A DNA stretch of 64,000 nt from Rosistilla oblonga (lineage in GTDB: Bacteria > Planctomycetota > Planctomycetia > Pirellulales > Pirellulaceae). Both the position numbers and the translations under genes were made by a program. Shown piece after piece: positions 63,744-64,000 of this stretch; position 1 is the first letter of the stretch; every line of letters begins with the position of its first letter. The notes beneath the pieces were generated by a model. It was not told the origin of the DNA and ran no database searches. It was given only the letters and a program-made list of their open reading frames with translations. The DNA lies in contig NZ_CP036292.1 in the NCBI RefSeq assembly GCF_007751715.1, positions 4,719,339 through 4,783,338 of the forward strand. Reading direction: 5' to 3'.

Positions 63744-64000
63744 TCCAATGATTAACCCAGCCGTCGATCCGACGCAAAGTGCTTCCAACCAATCCTCCGG
63801 GACGCAGCCGATCGCGGCTGCCGACGGGACGATCCTCGCGGTTCGTGGATTGGTCAAAAGCTACCACAAGAATCGTATCGAAGTCCCCGTGCTGCGTGGC
63901 GTCGACTTCGATATCGAAGTCGGCAGCATGACGTCACTGGTCGGTCGCAGCGGCAGCGGCAAGAGCACGCTGATGCACTTGATGGCGACGTTGGATCAAC
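63736..64000 (+). CDS. LolD-like ABC transporter ATP-binding protein (3' end cut by window)
   Basis: Only the first 88 residues are in the window, with no stop codon. After a ~30-residue leader rich in Ser/Gln, the ATPase starts (VRGLVKSYHKNRIEVPVLRG), followed by the Walker A motif LVGRSGSGKSTLMHL. The ATG at 63736 overlaps the permease stop by 8 bp (coupled translation). A second ATG at 63748 is possible. Walker B and signature motifs lie beyond the edge. Confidence 0.88.

Overview
The window reads as the chromosome of a planctomycete, most likely a Pirellulaceae member (Rhodopirellula/Rosistilla/Roseimaritima-like). The signs are lineage-typical families: a DUF1559 protein with an H-X9-DG motif, a BBP7-type outer-membrane barrel, an MJ0042-type zinc-ribbon membrane protein, a Ser/Thr kinase with DWG in place of DFG, a CxxCH secreted protein and a TPR protein with RNA polymerase alpha-CTD-like repeats. 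The DNA is GC-rich, mostly monocistronic or in short operons, with frequent GTG and TTG starts. No species name is claimed. There is no phage, IS element, CRISPR array or rRNA; one tRNA gene is present.

Layout. 1-8.4 kb: the 3' end of a membrane protein, a DUF1559 protein, a GNAT acetyltransferase, a secreted SASA-type esterase, HflX, an FKBP isomerase, a zinc-ribbon unknown and FolD. 8.6-17.2 kb: a sulfite reductase behind a 19-bp perfect palindrome, RNase PH, two tandem response regulators (HDOD and a decayed HD-GYP), a ROK sugar kinase behind a promoter/operator, and LepA. 17.2-23.5 kb (mostly minus strand): a HAD-like protein, a small unknown, a PhoB-like regulator and a three-gene unit (unknown, aldehyde dehydrogenase, CrtI-type desaturase) that looks like part of a C30 carotenoid pathway. 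23.7-28.5 kb: divergent Ser/Thr kinase and FHA-GGDEF genes, then a zinc-ribbon membrane protein.

28.5-36.8 kb: a membrane protein, Tgt, the TPR/alpha-CTD-like protein, tRNA-Thr(CGU) with its promoter, an ALDH7-type dehydrogenase, a 74-aa unknown, a CDF metal exporter and a secreted Gly-rich protein. 37.1-43.2 kb: an adenylate-forming enzyme and an acyl-reductase-like ALDH that together resemble a split ATP-dependent carboxylic acid reductase (GriC/GriD or LuxC/LuxE logic), followed by a two-subunit 2-oxoacid:ferredoxin oxidoreductase. This block is the best candidate for an under-described system. 43.2-43.6 kb holds a duplicated ~165-bp structured intergenic repeat.

43.7-64 kb: RNase HI, a soluble histidine kinase, an orphan peptide-binding protein overlapping a dNTPase, a PIN/TRAM membrane protein, citrate synthase, a BBP7 barrel, a CxxCH protein, a Cys-rich OprB-like porin, a WbaP-type glycosyl-phosphotransferase, an Xaa-Pro peptidase followed by AccB and AccC, and a LolC/E-like permease overlapping the start of its ATPase, which is cut by the window edge.

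Starts were moved from the longest ORF to an internal codon where signal peptide, domain onset, Shine-Dalgarno or operon overlap argued for it; each case is stated. All functional names rest on reading motifs by eye, not on database searches.
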